Below, piece by piece: positions 55,932-64,000 of a DNA stretch of 64,000 bases. Every line of letters begins with the position of its first letter. Positions within the stretch are counted from its first letter, which is position 1. The stretch comes from Terramyces sp. JEL0728. Lineage: Eukaryota > Chytridiomycota > Chytridiomycetes > Rhizophydiales > Terramycetaceae. The position numbers were made by a program, and so were the translations under genes. The notes under the pieces were generated by a model. It did no database searches, was not told the origin of the DNA, and saw nothing but the letters and a program-made list of their open reading frames with translations. Location: positions 101,782 to 165,781 of the forward strand of contig JADIIU010000017.1 of NCBI GenBank assembly GCA_027603945.1, written 5' to 3'.

Positions 55932-56921
55932 TTAATTCCGTTTAGTCACGTTCGGAATGGTGCCATTGCTGTATAGTATATCATTTCCGGAATCCGTTTT
56001 CAATGTACTTCCTGAAGGAGATAGCCCAAAGAAATCAACCAAGTTGCTTTTGATATTGGAATCCATTGAATACAGTAATAATGCATTCGCAACAGTCGAC
56101 CAAAGCGTAAGCGACAAGCTGATCCCATCAAAAAACACACTAACTGATCTGTGAGTTATCACTTCGTATAGCACATGGGAAAAAAAGAGGCTCCAACCTA
56201 AAATTTGACAAAGACAGATGGATATTGTCTTTTTGAGCAGCAGAGCCTCCTTTCCAGTCATTTTGTGCCGTTTCTGGTTCTTTCCAAAGTAAAACAGCAC
56301 TATCTTGATATACGCATAGTTGATGAATCCTGTAACCACTGAAATTAAGAGCAGCGCAAGCGCGCTTGGCGGAATTGCAAATGGGTCTGTGCTTGCCCAG
56401 AAATATGAGCAAACCAGGCGGGATGGATACAAGGATATTGATTGGTTGTATGAATTGGTATAATATGGGTACGAACCATATAGGATTGAAAAGATCCACA
56501 GCCCAGCTATCCAAAGCTTTGCCTTTTGAAAATCAATCTCCACACTTTTCATAATGCACATGTACCTTTCCAAGGTGATTGCCAATAACGATAGTGATGA
56601 GGTGGTGCATAAAGTAATTGAGGCGAATGAGGTTATCACACATCCAATTTTCCCGGTCGCGAATCCTCCATGAATCCAATTGTACCCTCCATGAATCGCT
56701 GCATGTAAAGACAGAAGAAAGTCTGATACTACCAGCGAAATAATCAGAGCGAATCTTGGCGAGTTGATTTGGTTGTAGGATGCTATTAGAATTGGAATGT
56801 ACAGGATTGTTGCCAGCGCGCCAAACATAGCCGCGACTGCAAACCAATATGGCTGTGAAGAGTAGTAAATTACAGATTGTTCTACATCTCCAAATCGAAT
56901 GAATTCAGCATTGGCTGACAT
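55932..56921 (-). CDS. Class A (rhodopsin-like) GPCR
   Basis: Single exon, 329 residues, seven helices. Helix 2 has SDFLLSLHA, helix 3 ends LAITLERYMCI (ERY form of the DRY motif), Cys residues before helix 3 and in the second outer loop can form the usual disulphide, and helix 7 has NALLLYSMD in place of NPxxY. There is no retinal Lys at the expected place in helix 7, so it is not an opsin. The C-tail is short with Ser/Thr. Ligand unknown. Class A receptors are uncommon in fungi outside zoosporic lineages, to my knowledge. Confidence 0.82.
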   Translation of the reverse strand: MSANAEFIRFGDVEQSVIYYSSQPYWFAVAAMFGALATILYIPILIASYNQINSPRFALIISLVVSDFLLSLHAAIHGGYNWIHGGFATGKIGCVITSFASITLCTTSSLSLLAITLERYMCIMKSVEIDFQKAKLWIAGLWIFSILYGSYPYYTNSYNQSISLYPSRLVCSYFWASTDPFAIPPSALALLLISVVTGFINYAYIKIVLFYFGKNQKRHKMTGKEALLLKKTISICLCQILGWSLFFSHVLYEVITHRSVSVFFDGISLSLTLWSTVANALLLYSMDSNIKSNLVDFFGLSPSGSTLKTDSGNDILYSNGTIPNVTKRN

Positions 56922-57045
56922 TTTGTAAAAAAGTCATTGACATCATTGCTCAATCCAACAATGGCTGTAATACATGGACAATTCTAATTCGAGCACTACT
57001 TGGTATGCGTTTATTTAACTTGCAAAGCATGCGTCAAAAGTAAAA

Positions 57046-58112
57046 TCATCGCTTTTGATTTTGGGACTGAACTTGCGTTTCGGCATTGCTTTGATTGACT
57101 GTAGGCGCCAGCGACTCGGTTTTTGGTTTCTCTTTGCCTGATAGGTCGGCATTGGAGTTGAAAAGATTGCTGCGGAGAGTGAATCCATAGTACCTCCCGA
57201 TCAAATCATTCAAATTACTCCGAACATTCGAATCAAGCCATATTAATATGAGAGCGTTTCCTGCACTATTGCTTTCCGCAAGGCACAGACTGAACCCATC
57301 AAAAAACGGGCTGATGGCTTTATGGTTGATGATTTCATACAACACTTCAACGAAAAACAAACTCCATCCAAGCATTTGGCAACAGCAAATAATTACTGAT
57401 TTTTTCAGTAATAGTTTTTCCTTGGATGTCATTCTATGATTGACTTTCTTTCGTCCAAAATAAAACAGTACAATTTGAGTGTATGCATAATTTACAAAGC
57501 TGGTGACTGTGCCGACCATTACCAAGGTAATAATACACGCAGGCAAAATAAATGGATCCGGACTAAACCAGAAATATGCACAGGTCAATCGCGAAGGATG
57601 CAGCACTATTATTTCTCTATATGAGTTGGTATAAAAGGGATACAGCCCAAATAATATAGAAAAGATCCATACTGAACACACCCATATTTTCGCTCTATGA
57701 AAATCCAGCTCCCATCCTTTTATGATACACAGGTATCTTTCCATGGTGATCATCATTAGAGATAAGGCAGAACTCGTACAAAAGCTAACGGTAATAATTG
57801 AAGATATTACACATCCTGTTTGCCCTTGATCAATGATTACATACCAGTTGCAAATCCATTGTAAATCCAATTAATCGCAGCGTGTACCACTGCATGCAGA
57901 CTAAGCAAATAATCAGAGACTGCTAATGAAAGTATAAGTGCAAACCTAGGCGAGTTGATTTGATTGTATGAAGAAATCAGAATTGGAAAATATAGAACAG
58001 AACTAATTCCTCCTAATATCGTTGCCAATCCGTACCACGCTGTTTGTTCACTATCAAATTCAATAATCTCTGTAATATTATCGAAACTAATGAATTCTGG
58101 GTAATCAATCAT
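57046..58112 (-). CDS. Class A (rhodopsin-like) GPCR, paralog of the preceding gene
   Basis: Two exons encode about 348 residues from ATG 58112, chosen because it aligns with the start of the neighbouring paralog; ATG 58190 in the same frame would add 26 residues. SPRFALILSLAVSDYLLSLHA, MITMERYLCI and CCCQMLGWSLFF match the paralog. The 20-nt intron 57825-57844 lies in the GFATGQTGCV segment before helix 3, where the neighbour has none. The C-tail of about 60 residues is rich in Ser, Asn and Gln. Seven membrane helices; ligand unknown. Confidence 0.8.
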
Positions 58113-58371
58113 ATTTGCAAACTGCCTGGTGACATCACCAGAATAATAGTTTGGTTTATACCATGGAGTATCCGACAGTTGTTTTACCAACTAAATATCC
58201 AGATTTTCTGCGAGTTTCGAGAATTCTTCATCTTGGGATGGTATTGACGTGCACAAAGACCCGCACGCCTACATATCCAGGAACCTCAAGATGATTAATA
58301 AATAATTTCAATAACCATTTCCTAGATTTAAAAATTTCTCTGGTAAACAATTAATTTCATTTCCACCCTCC

Positions 58372-59341
58372 ATGTTGAGCGAAATCACCCTTGCAATATT
58401 AATATTCTCGCTAATATGCTGCGTTGTAACAATAATATATATAGTACAGCAAAATAGTTATCGCCTTTTGATAATGAAATGGATTCTAGTGTTGCAAATC
58501 GCGAATATACTCACTGTTGGACAATTAATTGCTGGATACAACAAATACCCTTTGGATAATGTGCTATTACTAGTGGAAGGATTATCGATATTGCTAGTGC
58601 TGATATTATGCTACTATGTTCACCTGAAAACATTCGAGATATTCTCAATCCTGGACAATCGTATTACCCAAACAGCTATCAACGTTGCATTATATACCGG
58701 TCTGGGGGCTTTTGTCCTCATAATGGGTTCGTTTATGTTTGTTACGATTACATCAGATCCGGTCTTGGAGCCAGTACAATAGTCTAATTTAGGTGTTTTC
58801 GGTGCTGTTTGATGTTCTCCTTGTACTTGTTATTCTGATAGTCGATACGCAAGTTTGCTACATAGCGTTCATGATTTATTCACATTTGAAAACCCTCACA
58901 AACAGTACAGAGCAGCGGGTTCATCTTCTCATATTTTCACTAATTGGGATAGTAGGGTTGGACGCTTTGGTGTATTATCTGTATTATACGGCAAAACATG
59001 CCCCGCCAACTATAGCATCAGTACAGCAATTTGAAATTTCTTGCGCATTAGTTAGCATCCATTCGTCCATCCTCTCTGTTTTATTTTATCAATTTAAAGG
59101 CTTGGCGTTAAGGAAAAGGCGGCATGTAGAAACGTCAAACAACGAGATAGCAACAATCAAGGAATGGTCAGTCAAAGACGAACCAAAAAAGATGGATGAA
59201 AGAATGCCGACTGAATCAAAGAAATCTCCGCTAGTTGATTTACTGCAACACGCGCCAGTCAAACAAGAACCAACTGCAAAATTAGAACTAGGCCTGCTGG
59301 GAGATTCATTCAACGTTCAATCATGTAGTCAAAGTTTGTAA
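58372..59341 (+). CDS. Seven-helix membrane protein of unknown family
   Basis: Two exons encode about 316 residues with about seven hydrophobic helices in the first 240 residues and a charged cytoplasmic tail of about 75 residues (Lys/Glu-rich). No large ectodomain and no ERY motif, so it belongs to neither receptor family nearby, though it resembles the 3.7-kb protein in build. The 19-nt intron 58774-58792 is in the loop before helix 5. The stop codon is 5 bp from the stop of the convergent receptor gene. Confidence 0.72.
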
Positions 59342-59346
59342 CATAT

Positions 59347-60876
59347 TTATTTTTTTGATCTTGATGTTTCTCCCTTTGATTTTTTGTTGAGGCTCTTTTT
59401 CACGATTTTGACTTTTTTAAATACTAGTGGAAAGTACATGTAATACCACAGCGTGCAGCAAGCATTCACGGCGTGTTGTAGTGTAAACAGAGAGTCAAGA
59501 ACAAGCATTATTTGGTCATTTTGAGCATAGAAAGTGTAAGTGGTAGCCAGTTGTAGGTATACCGCAGTAATAAAGTTGATCAAACTGATCACACAAAGCA
59601 CTACCAGTTTGTAGTCACTAAACATAAACAGCAACAGGGTAACAATGTCTTGCTCGTAGTCAATCAGACACGTTCTGATGATGTAAAAAATCACAATTCC
59701 AGCCGTCACCGGGTCAAAAGCAAAGCAGAAGATCTGCCACACTGGATAACATATGGAATTAAAGTACCAGTTAATCCAGATCCCTGTTGCGGTCTCTTCA
59801 TCGGTGTAGTACCCAACATACAAGATGAACGGCAATCCAAAAGCAATAGTAATCAATGAAATAACTGTAAACAAAACAATCCTGTGTTTTCGCTTATTAA
59901 ATACCAATTCTGACATGCATTGACAATTCAAGAACACATTAATTATCGATGACAAGCCATATGTGAAATTTACTGTATAAAATGGCAGTGAAAAGGAAGT
60001 AAATGTGAAAAAAGTGAAGATGCTTTCCGCTATTGCTATTGACAGTCCAAGAGTGAATATTAGGAATTTTAGTCTTCTATTTATCAAAAATTGTTGGATT
60101 GAAAAAACAAAATGGAGGACGATAAGAATCCCGCTCAAAATGAGGAGAAGCAATGACACTGACCATAGCGTCCCGTATGGCGGTAGTAGTGTACCATCTG
60201 AAATGAATGTAGTCCACACTACTCCCTGTGTAGCTGCGGTTACGGTAAAAGTAGAAACATTGATTCCAATGCTGAGCGGCTGAATACTGGAAGTCATGTT
60301 AGTTATTGTATCATAGGTACCGTCACACTCCAAAGACTGAAATATTTGCAATGTTGAATCCCGAGTACAATGAAAGCCATTGTAGCAATAGTTGGTCCCA
60401 ACAAGCAGCAATGCAGATTCGTTGACAGACTGAATAAAGCAATACGAGGATCCTTTAGCACCTATAGGAAATATCCAGTCGGTTGGCAAAGACGGAATCG
60501 TGTGTAAATACGAATCTTGAAAACTCTGAAACCCGTTCGACATTTCCAAATTTAGCGATGCCGAACATATGCCTGGATAGCTACAATCTTTAATCCATTC
60601 CCACCCGCAATATCCAAACCCAGAATATACCAAATCTGAAAATGGAACAGTGGAAAACACGTCAGTGGTTCCAATTATAAGTTGCGGAGCATTTTGACAA
60701 TCGTCGTGTAGCCAGTGCGACTGAATAGCGTAAGAAGCATCTGCATTGATATTACTAGACATTTTCAGAAAAAGCAACTTAATTTTGCTAGTCAATAGCG
60801 TCATTGTTTTCAGACAATGCATCATTTTTCGATCCATTCGATAATAAACAGATACTGCGATTAGCAACAGATGCAA
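59347..60876 (-). CDS. Cys-rich ectodomain 7TM receptor-like protein, divergent family member 4
   Basis: Single exon, up to 509 residues. The ectodomain keeps the family's cysteine plan in loose form (DDCQNAPQLI, DCSYPGIC, GSSYCFIQSVNESALL, NYCYNGFHC, LECDG) and is followed by seven helices and a Lys/Ser-rich tail. It is the most diverged of the four. The start is uncertain: ATG 60876 gives a hydrophobic MHLLLIAVSVYY, but the segment after it is charged; a missed intron in this region is possible. AATAAA overlaps the stop and the 3' end practically abuts the convergent gene. Confidence 0.68.
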   Translation of the reverse strand: MHLLLIAVSVYYRMDRKMMHCLKTMTLLTSKIKLLFLKMSSNINADASYAIQSHWLHDDCQNAPQLIIGTTDVFSTVPFSDLVYSGFGYCGWEWIKDCSYPGICSASLNLEMSNGFQSFQDSYLHTIPSLPTDWIFPIGAKGSSYCFIQSVNESALLLVGTNYCYNGFHCTRDSTLQIFQSLECDGTYDTITNMTSSIQPLSIGINVSTFTVTAATQGVVWTTFISDGTLLPPYGTLWSVSLLLLILSGILIVLHFVFSIQQFLINRRLKFLIFTLGLSIAIAESIFTFFTFTSFSLPFYTVNFTYGLSSIINVFLNCQCMSELVFNKRKHRIVLFTVISLITIAFGLPFILYVGYYTDEETATGIWINWYFNSICYPVWQIFCFAFDPVTAGIVIFYIIRTCLIDYEQDIVTLLLFMFSDYKLVVLCVISLINFITAVYLQLATTYTFYAQNDQIMLVLDSLFTLQHAVNACCTLWYYMYFPLVFKKVKIVKKSLNKKSKGETSRSKK

Positions 60877-61428
60877 TATCTCACAGTAGCTGTATATCTT
60901 TGTTGGTGCGCGAGATTGGCTGAAATCTTATTTAAGCTCATACAATTGATTTGCCAGTCAATTAACTTTTTAAATTGATTTCAATTAGACCAACTTTTAT
61001 GTTTACCACTAGGAATATTTCTGTTTTATATGAGATTGATATTGAAAAGACAAGACAGGTTTATGATCTTTGTGTACCAATACCTAATCACGAACAGATT
61101 GTGGTCAGCATCTGGGAGTGGCAAATATAGTTAATATCATTATAATATAGTTCAAAAACAAGAAATGTGATAATCCAAGTAGCAAGCCAATGGGAAACGT
61201 GAACCAGACACTCACTCTCTTAACTACACCAGAAATAAACCTGTCCATTCCAATAAGAGACTCTGTGCAATTAATCTAACCAATTATCATATTCTGGTTC
61301 TGTGGTTGGTTAAACAAGATTGAGCATTGTTTGAATCATTCTGTGGGCTTAATGCACATCAACCAAAAGGGTTAGGTTCCAAGCATATAAATAGTTTATT
61401 TCTGGGAAAAATTTCTTGCAAATTTTGA
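60877..61428. promoter_or_regulatory. 552-bp divergent intergenic region with TATA box
   Basis: Between receptor member 4 and the Crinkler-like gene. TATAAATA at 61386 lies about 36 bp before the ATG of the latter. The rest is AT-rich with no gene. Confidence 0.45.
61386..61393 (+). promoter_or_regulatory. Candidate TATA box of the Crinkler-like gene
   Basis: TATAAATA about 36 bp upstream of the ATG at 61429. It suggests the locus may still be transcribed despite the disturbed frame. Confidence 0.4.
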
Positions 61429-63904
61429 ATGGATCAGAAGAATGAAAACAAGGCTATTTGGATTCGATATGGCAACAACAGACCAGTTAAATTACGCACA
61501 CACTATCACCCAGATGGAACAGCAAGGGGTTTACCTGTTGTGAATGTAGCTGATTTGATTGGAGCTTGCACATTTGACTCGTATAGGAGACTCCTCGGCT
61601 TACCAGAATCCTATGGACCTCTAACTCTGCATATTGGTATTAATAACAAATGGATGCTCTCTTCATTAAATTCTGGACAGGATGAGGACCTGCACTAATA
61701 ATCAATCAAAATACAGCAAAAGGTAAAGTTCAACTAATTGTAGGACTTGCGGAACAGTTGGGGCAACTAGGGTTGAGTCCGGAAGACAAAAGGGAAAAGC
61801 AAATAATCGAAAATATTAATGGGGATAGTTTAGTTGTGTATCTCGGAGCGGAAACCTACCCAGTAAATATTACGAATGAAGGAATTTCACTGAAAAGTGC
61901 AAATGTGGTAAAAAGACAAGAAACTGTTGATGAAATTATCTCTAATTTAAAACAAAGTGGTGTGCTGTTAATCAAGAGTCCTCCTATGACTGGTAAAACT
62001 TCTTTGGCAACTTTGGTAGCTGACTATCTTTGTCAATGCAAAGACGACGAAAAAAAGTTGGTTATTAATCTTTCAATGCTAAATTTTGGTTCAAAGTCGT
62101 ATAGTTGGGATTTTGAGAAATTGTTTTACAGGGTGGTTGGAATACATTGGGGTAATTTGGATGACTATACCGGTAAACGAAATGTCTATTTGATTTTTGA
62201 TGAAACACAGCTAATTTACACAAAAAAGGGTTCTGAATCTCCAGATCACAAATCTAGGTGTTTTTGGAACACGATAAAATCAATTTTGGGTGCAAAATCG
62301 GAAATCAAAATTCTGTTATTTGCAGCATATGGGTCATCTGTCCAAAATATGGAGATGACTACACCAGTGCAATTCGAAGAAGGCAGAACAATGTATGGGA
62401 TTGCTTTGACAATGTTCAAACCAACAGAGCTGAATGAATATATTGAAAAGAATCTTGAATGTTACGATAGAGTGCTGCGCAATAATCACGAGAAAATGAC
62501 AGAGTTTTGTTGTAACATTAAGCAGCTTACTGGTTCTCATGTTGGGTTGGTGTATGCAGCAATTGGTGCGATCAATGAAAAGCTTAAAATTGAAATTTGG
62601 GATAAAATATGGTTGCTATGTGATATAGAAACTGTAAAAATCACAAGAGAATTACAGAGTAACATACTACCGTCTCACTCAATGAGGATCGATACACCCA
62701 AGACGATGATATGGTCTAATGCATTTGAAGCAATACAATATAGAGAAGTTATTTCAGATACTATATATAGACACAAGGATAATGACCTTATCAAATTACT
62801 GTTGAACGACAGCGATTGGGACTGCATGAAAGATTTGCTTGCTGTTTTAAAACCTCTTAAAGAAGTTACTTTGTTGAGCTCAAAAAGCAACTCACTTTCA
62901 ATTTGCGAACTGCTTCCGCTGTATGACTTTGCTCTTGAAATGCATGGTGGTTCGTGTTTTATCAACATTTTCGTATGATATTCTAAAGGAATCTAAAATA
63001 AAGTCTACATTGCCAAGAAATAGGATATTATTACGAATGCAAGATTTAGAATCATGCCATTAATCAGATTATCCAAAATCTGTCTTGTGTTCTATTCTCA
63101 TTCAATACAAGCATCAGGGAAGCTACTATTCTCGTAAACATTTATTTTTCCTTATGTGGATTATTGTTACGTGTTTCCCTATACTATTCTATTTGGCAGA
63201 GCAAATTTCTCAGGTAGCAATAGGAATCGCCTATTAATTATGAAAAGCGAATTGGATACCTTTATTTCCAACACTGTTCCAAATTTGGAGTTGTCAAATT
63301 TATTTTTCTCGTATGACGATGTGTACAGCCGTGATCTGTTGGAACTTGGGCATAAATTTGAACTACTTTTTGCATCGAGTCTAGTAGTGAAATATTATTT
63401 GCAACGACAGACAGTTCGAGATTTCCCCGAGTTGATTCCATTCGCTTGGATATATGACTTTGACCAGGAAGAAGAAGAGGACAATTCAAAGGTCCTGCTT
63501 GAAAATATCAAAGTTAATTTTGCACATGGAATCAGCATTCCCAAAACAGAGAAGTTTGTGACATCCAAAAAAACCCCTGCCTTAATTCACAACATCAAGA
63601 CATCCAATGCTCACCATGATATTCTTCTATTAACTGACAGAGGGTATGTGCCAGTGTCTGCGAAAGCATCCTTTGATTTAAAGCAAAAGATATCCAAAGT
63701 CAACTTAAATATAGCAAAAAGGATGGTGCAAAAGAAGTGCCATTGCTAATCTGGCTATATTTAGGTTACTTGAAAAAGGAATCTCAATATGAGAAGGTTG
63801 CATTTTTGAATGGAGGTGGAGTGTGTAATGGCCTGTCTATTGATCTATTTATTATGATGAAAAAAATGAAATCTGAACACAAGAATCTTGCAAATAAACA
63901 TTAA
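61429..63904 (+). CDS. Crinkler (CRN)-like gene: header, P-loop NTPase, hAT-like and PD-(D/E)XK-like parts; frame disturbed
   Basis: A header domain of about 90 residues (KAIWIRYGNNRPVK ... LTLHI ... PALII) precedes a P-loop NTPase with Walker A PPMTGKTS and Walker B VYLIFDETQ, then a hAT-transposase-like segment (62694-62978), then a nuclease-like part with DILLLTDRGYVPVSAK, a possible restriction-endonuclease-like core. This order is that of CRN-type effectors of chytrids, glomeromycetes and oomycetes. The frame changes near 61687-61692, explicable by a one-base loss or a 50-nt intron (61637-61686). It stops at 62978, after which 62979-63155 cannot be joined with certainty. A 23-nt intron (63699-63721) plausibly joins the last exon, ending at TAA 63902. 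It may be a pseudogene or a gene with odd splicing. There is no signal peptide. Confidence 0.55.
62694..62978 (+). mobile_element. hAT-transposase-like segment within the Crinkler-like gene
   Basis: The frame reads TPKTMIWSNAFEAIQYREVI, then LLNDSDWDCMKDLLAVLKPL, then LLSSKSNSLSICELLPLYDF. This order matches the part of hAT transposases just before the dimerisation region (TRWNSTYxMLERAxxLRxAI, then LxxxxWxxLxxLxxxLxPFxxxT, then LSxxxxPTIxxxLPxY). It is in frame with the NTPase part. Either a hAT fragment was captured or the similarity reflects a shared helical fold. No terminal inverted repeats or target duplications were seen. Confidence 0.5.
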
Positions 63905-64000
63905 AGCTGTTAATATGTATGTGTTGCCATAGGGTTACTGGCATCTGGTATGATAAGCAATTTCAGTCATGTCACAGTAAAATATTGTCTGGTTAGAATA

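Noticed and set aside
61723..61743. A 21-nt GT...AG segment in the Crinkler-like gene as an intron
   Set aside because: It is three-fold, has no stop in the frame in use and reads through cleanly, so nothing requires its removal; left undecided and not counted.

Overview
This looks like the nuclear genome of a fungus, probably an early-diverging (zoosporic or chytrid-like) lineage. Fungal markers are CBM1 cellulose-binding modules on GH5 mannanases, a Sip5-type zinc-finger protein and a Caf120/Skg3-type PH protein. The early-diverging placement is an inference from class A (rhodopsin-like) GPCRs, a SANBR/KIAA1841-like BTB protein and a Crinkler-like gene, all rare or absent in yeasts and moulds as far as I know. 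Species cannot be named from the sequence.

The strongest observation is intron size. Joining exons by protein homology and frame gives 45 well-supported spliceosomal introns of only 19-22 nt (8 of 19, 25 of 20, 10 of 21, 2 of 22), mostly GTA...TAG with a TAAY-like branch motif a few bases from the 3' end. Only three larger introns were found (63, 68, 78 nt), and two of these contain an internal hairpin. Gene packing is extreme: stop codons often overlap or abut AATAAA, convergent genes end 5-13 bp apart, and one divergent pair has start codons 22 bp apart.

Layout. 1-26.6 kb is mostly housekeeping: NIPA-like transporter end, alanyl-tRNA synthetase, a 7TM protein, a 2.25-kb gene-free stretch, Sip5-like protein, clathrin light chain, Arp3, quinolinate phosphoribosyltransferase, quinone oxidoreductase, a giant Caf120-like repeat protein, a large unknown protein, an RRM protein, a flavin reductase and a SANBR-like protein. 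26.6-61 kb is a surface/sensing region: Ser/Thr-rich single-pass proteins, GPI-anchored proteins, a tandem pair of secreted 2H-phosphoesterase-like proteins, four members of a Cys-rich-ectodomain 7TM receptor family, three class A GPCRs, another 7TM protein, and a divergent GH5 mannanase pair. SF3B1, PI31 and a putative glycosyltransferase lie among them. 61.4-63.9 kb holds a Crinkler-like gene with P-loop NTPase, hAT-transposase-like and PD-(D/E)XK-like segments and a disturbed frame.

No tRNA, rRNA or CRISPR array was recognised. Functional assignments come from reading motifs and remembered family patterns; no database search was possible.
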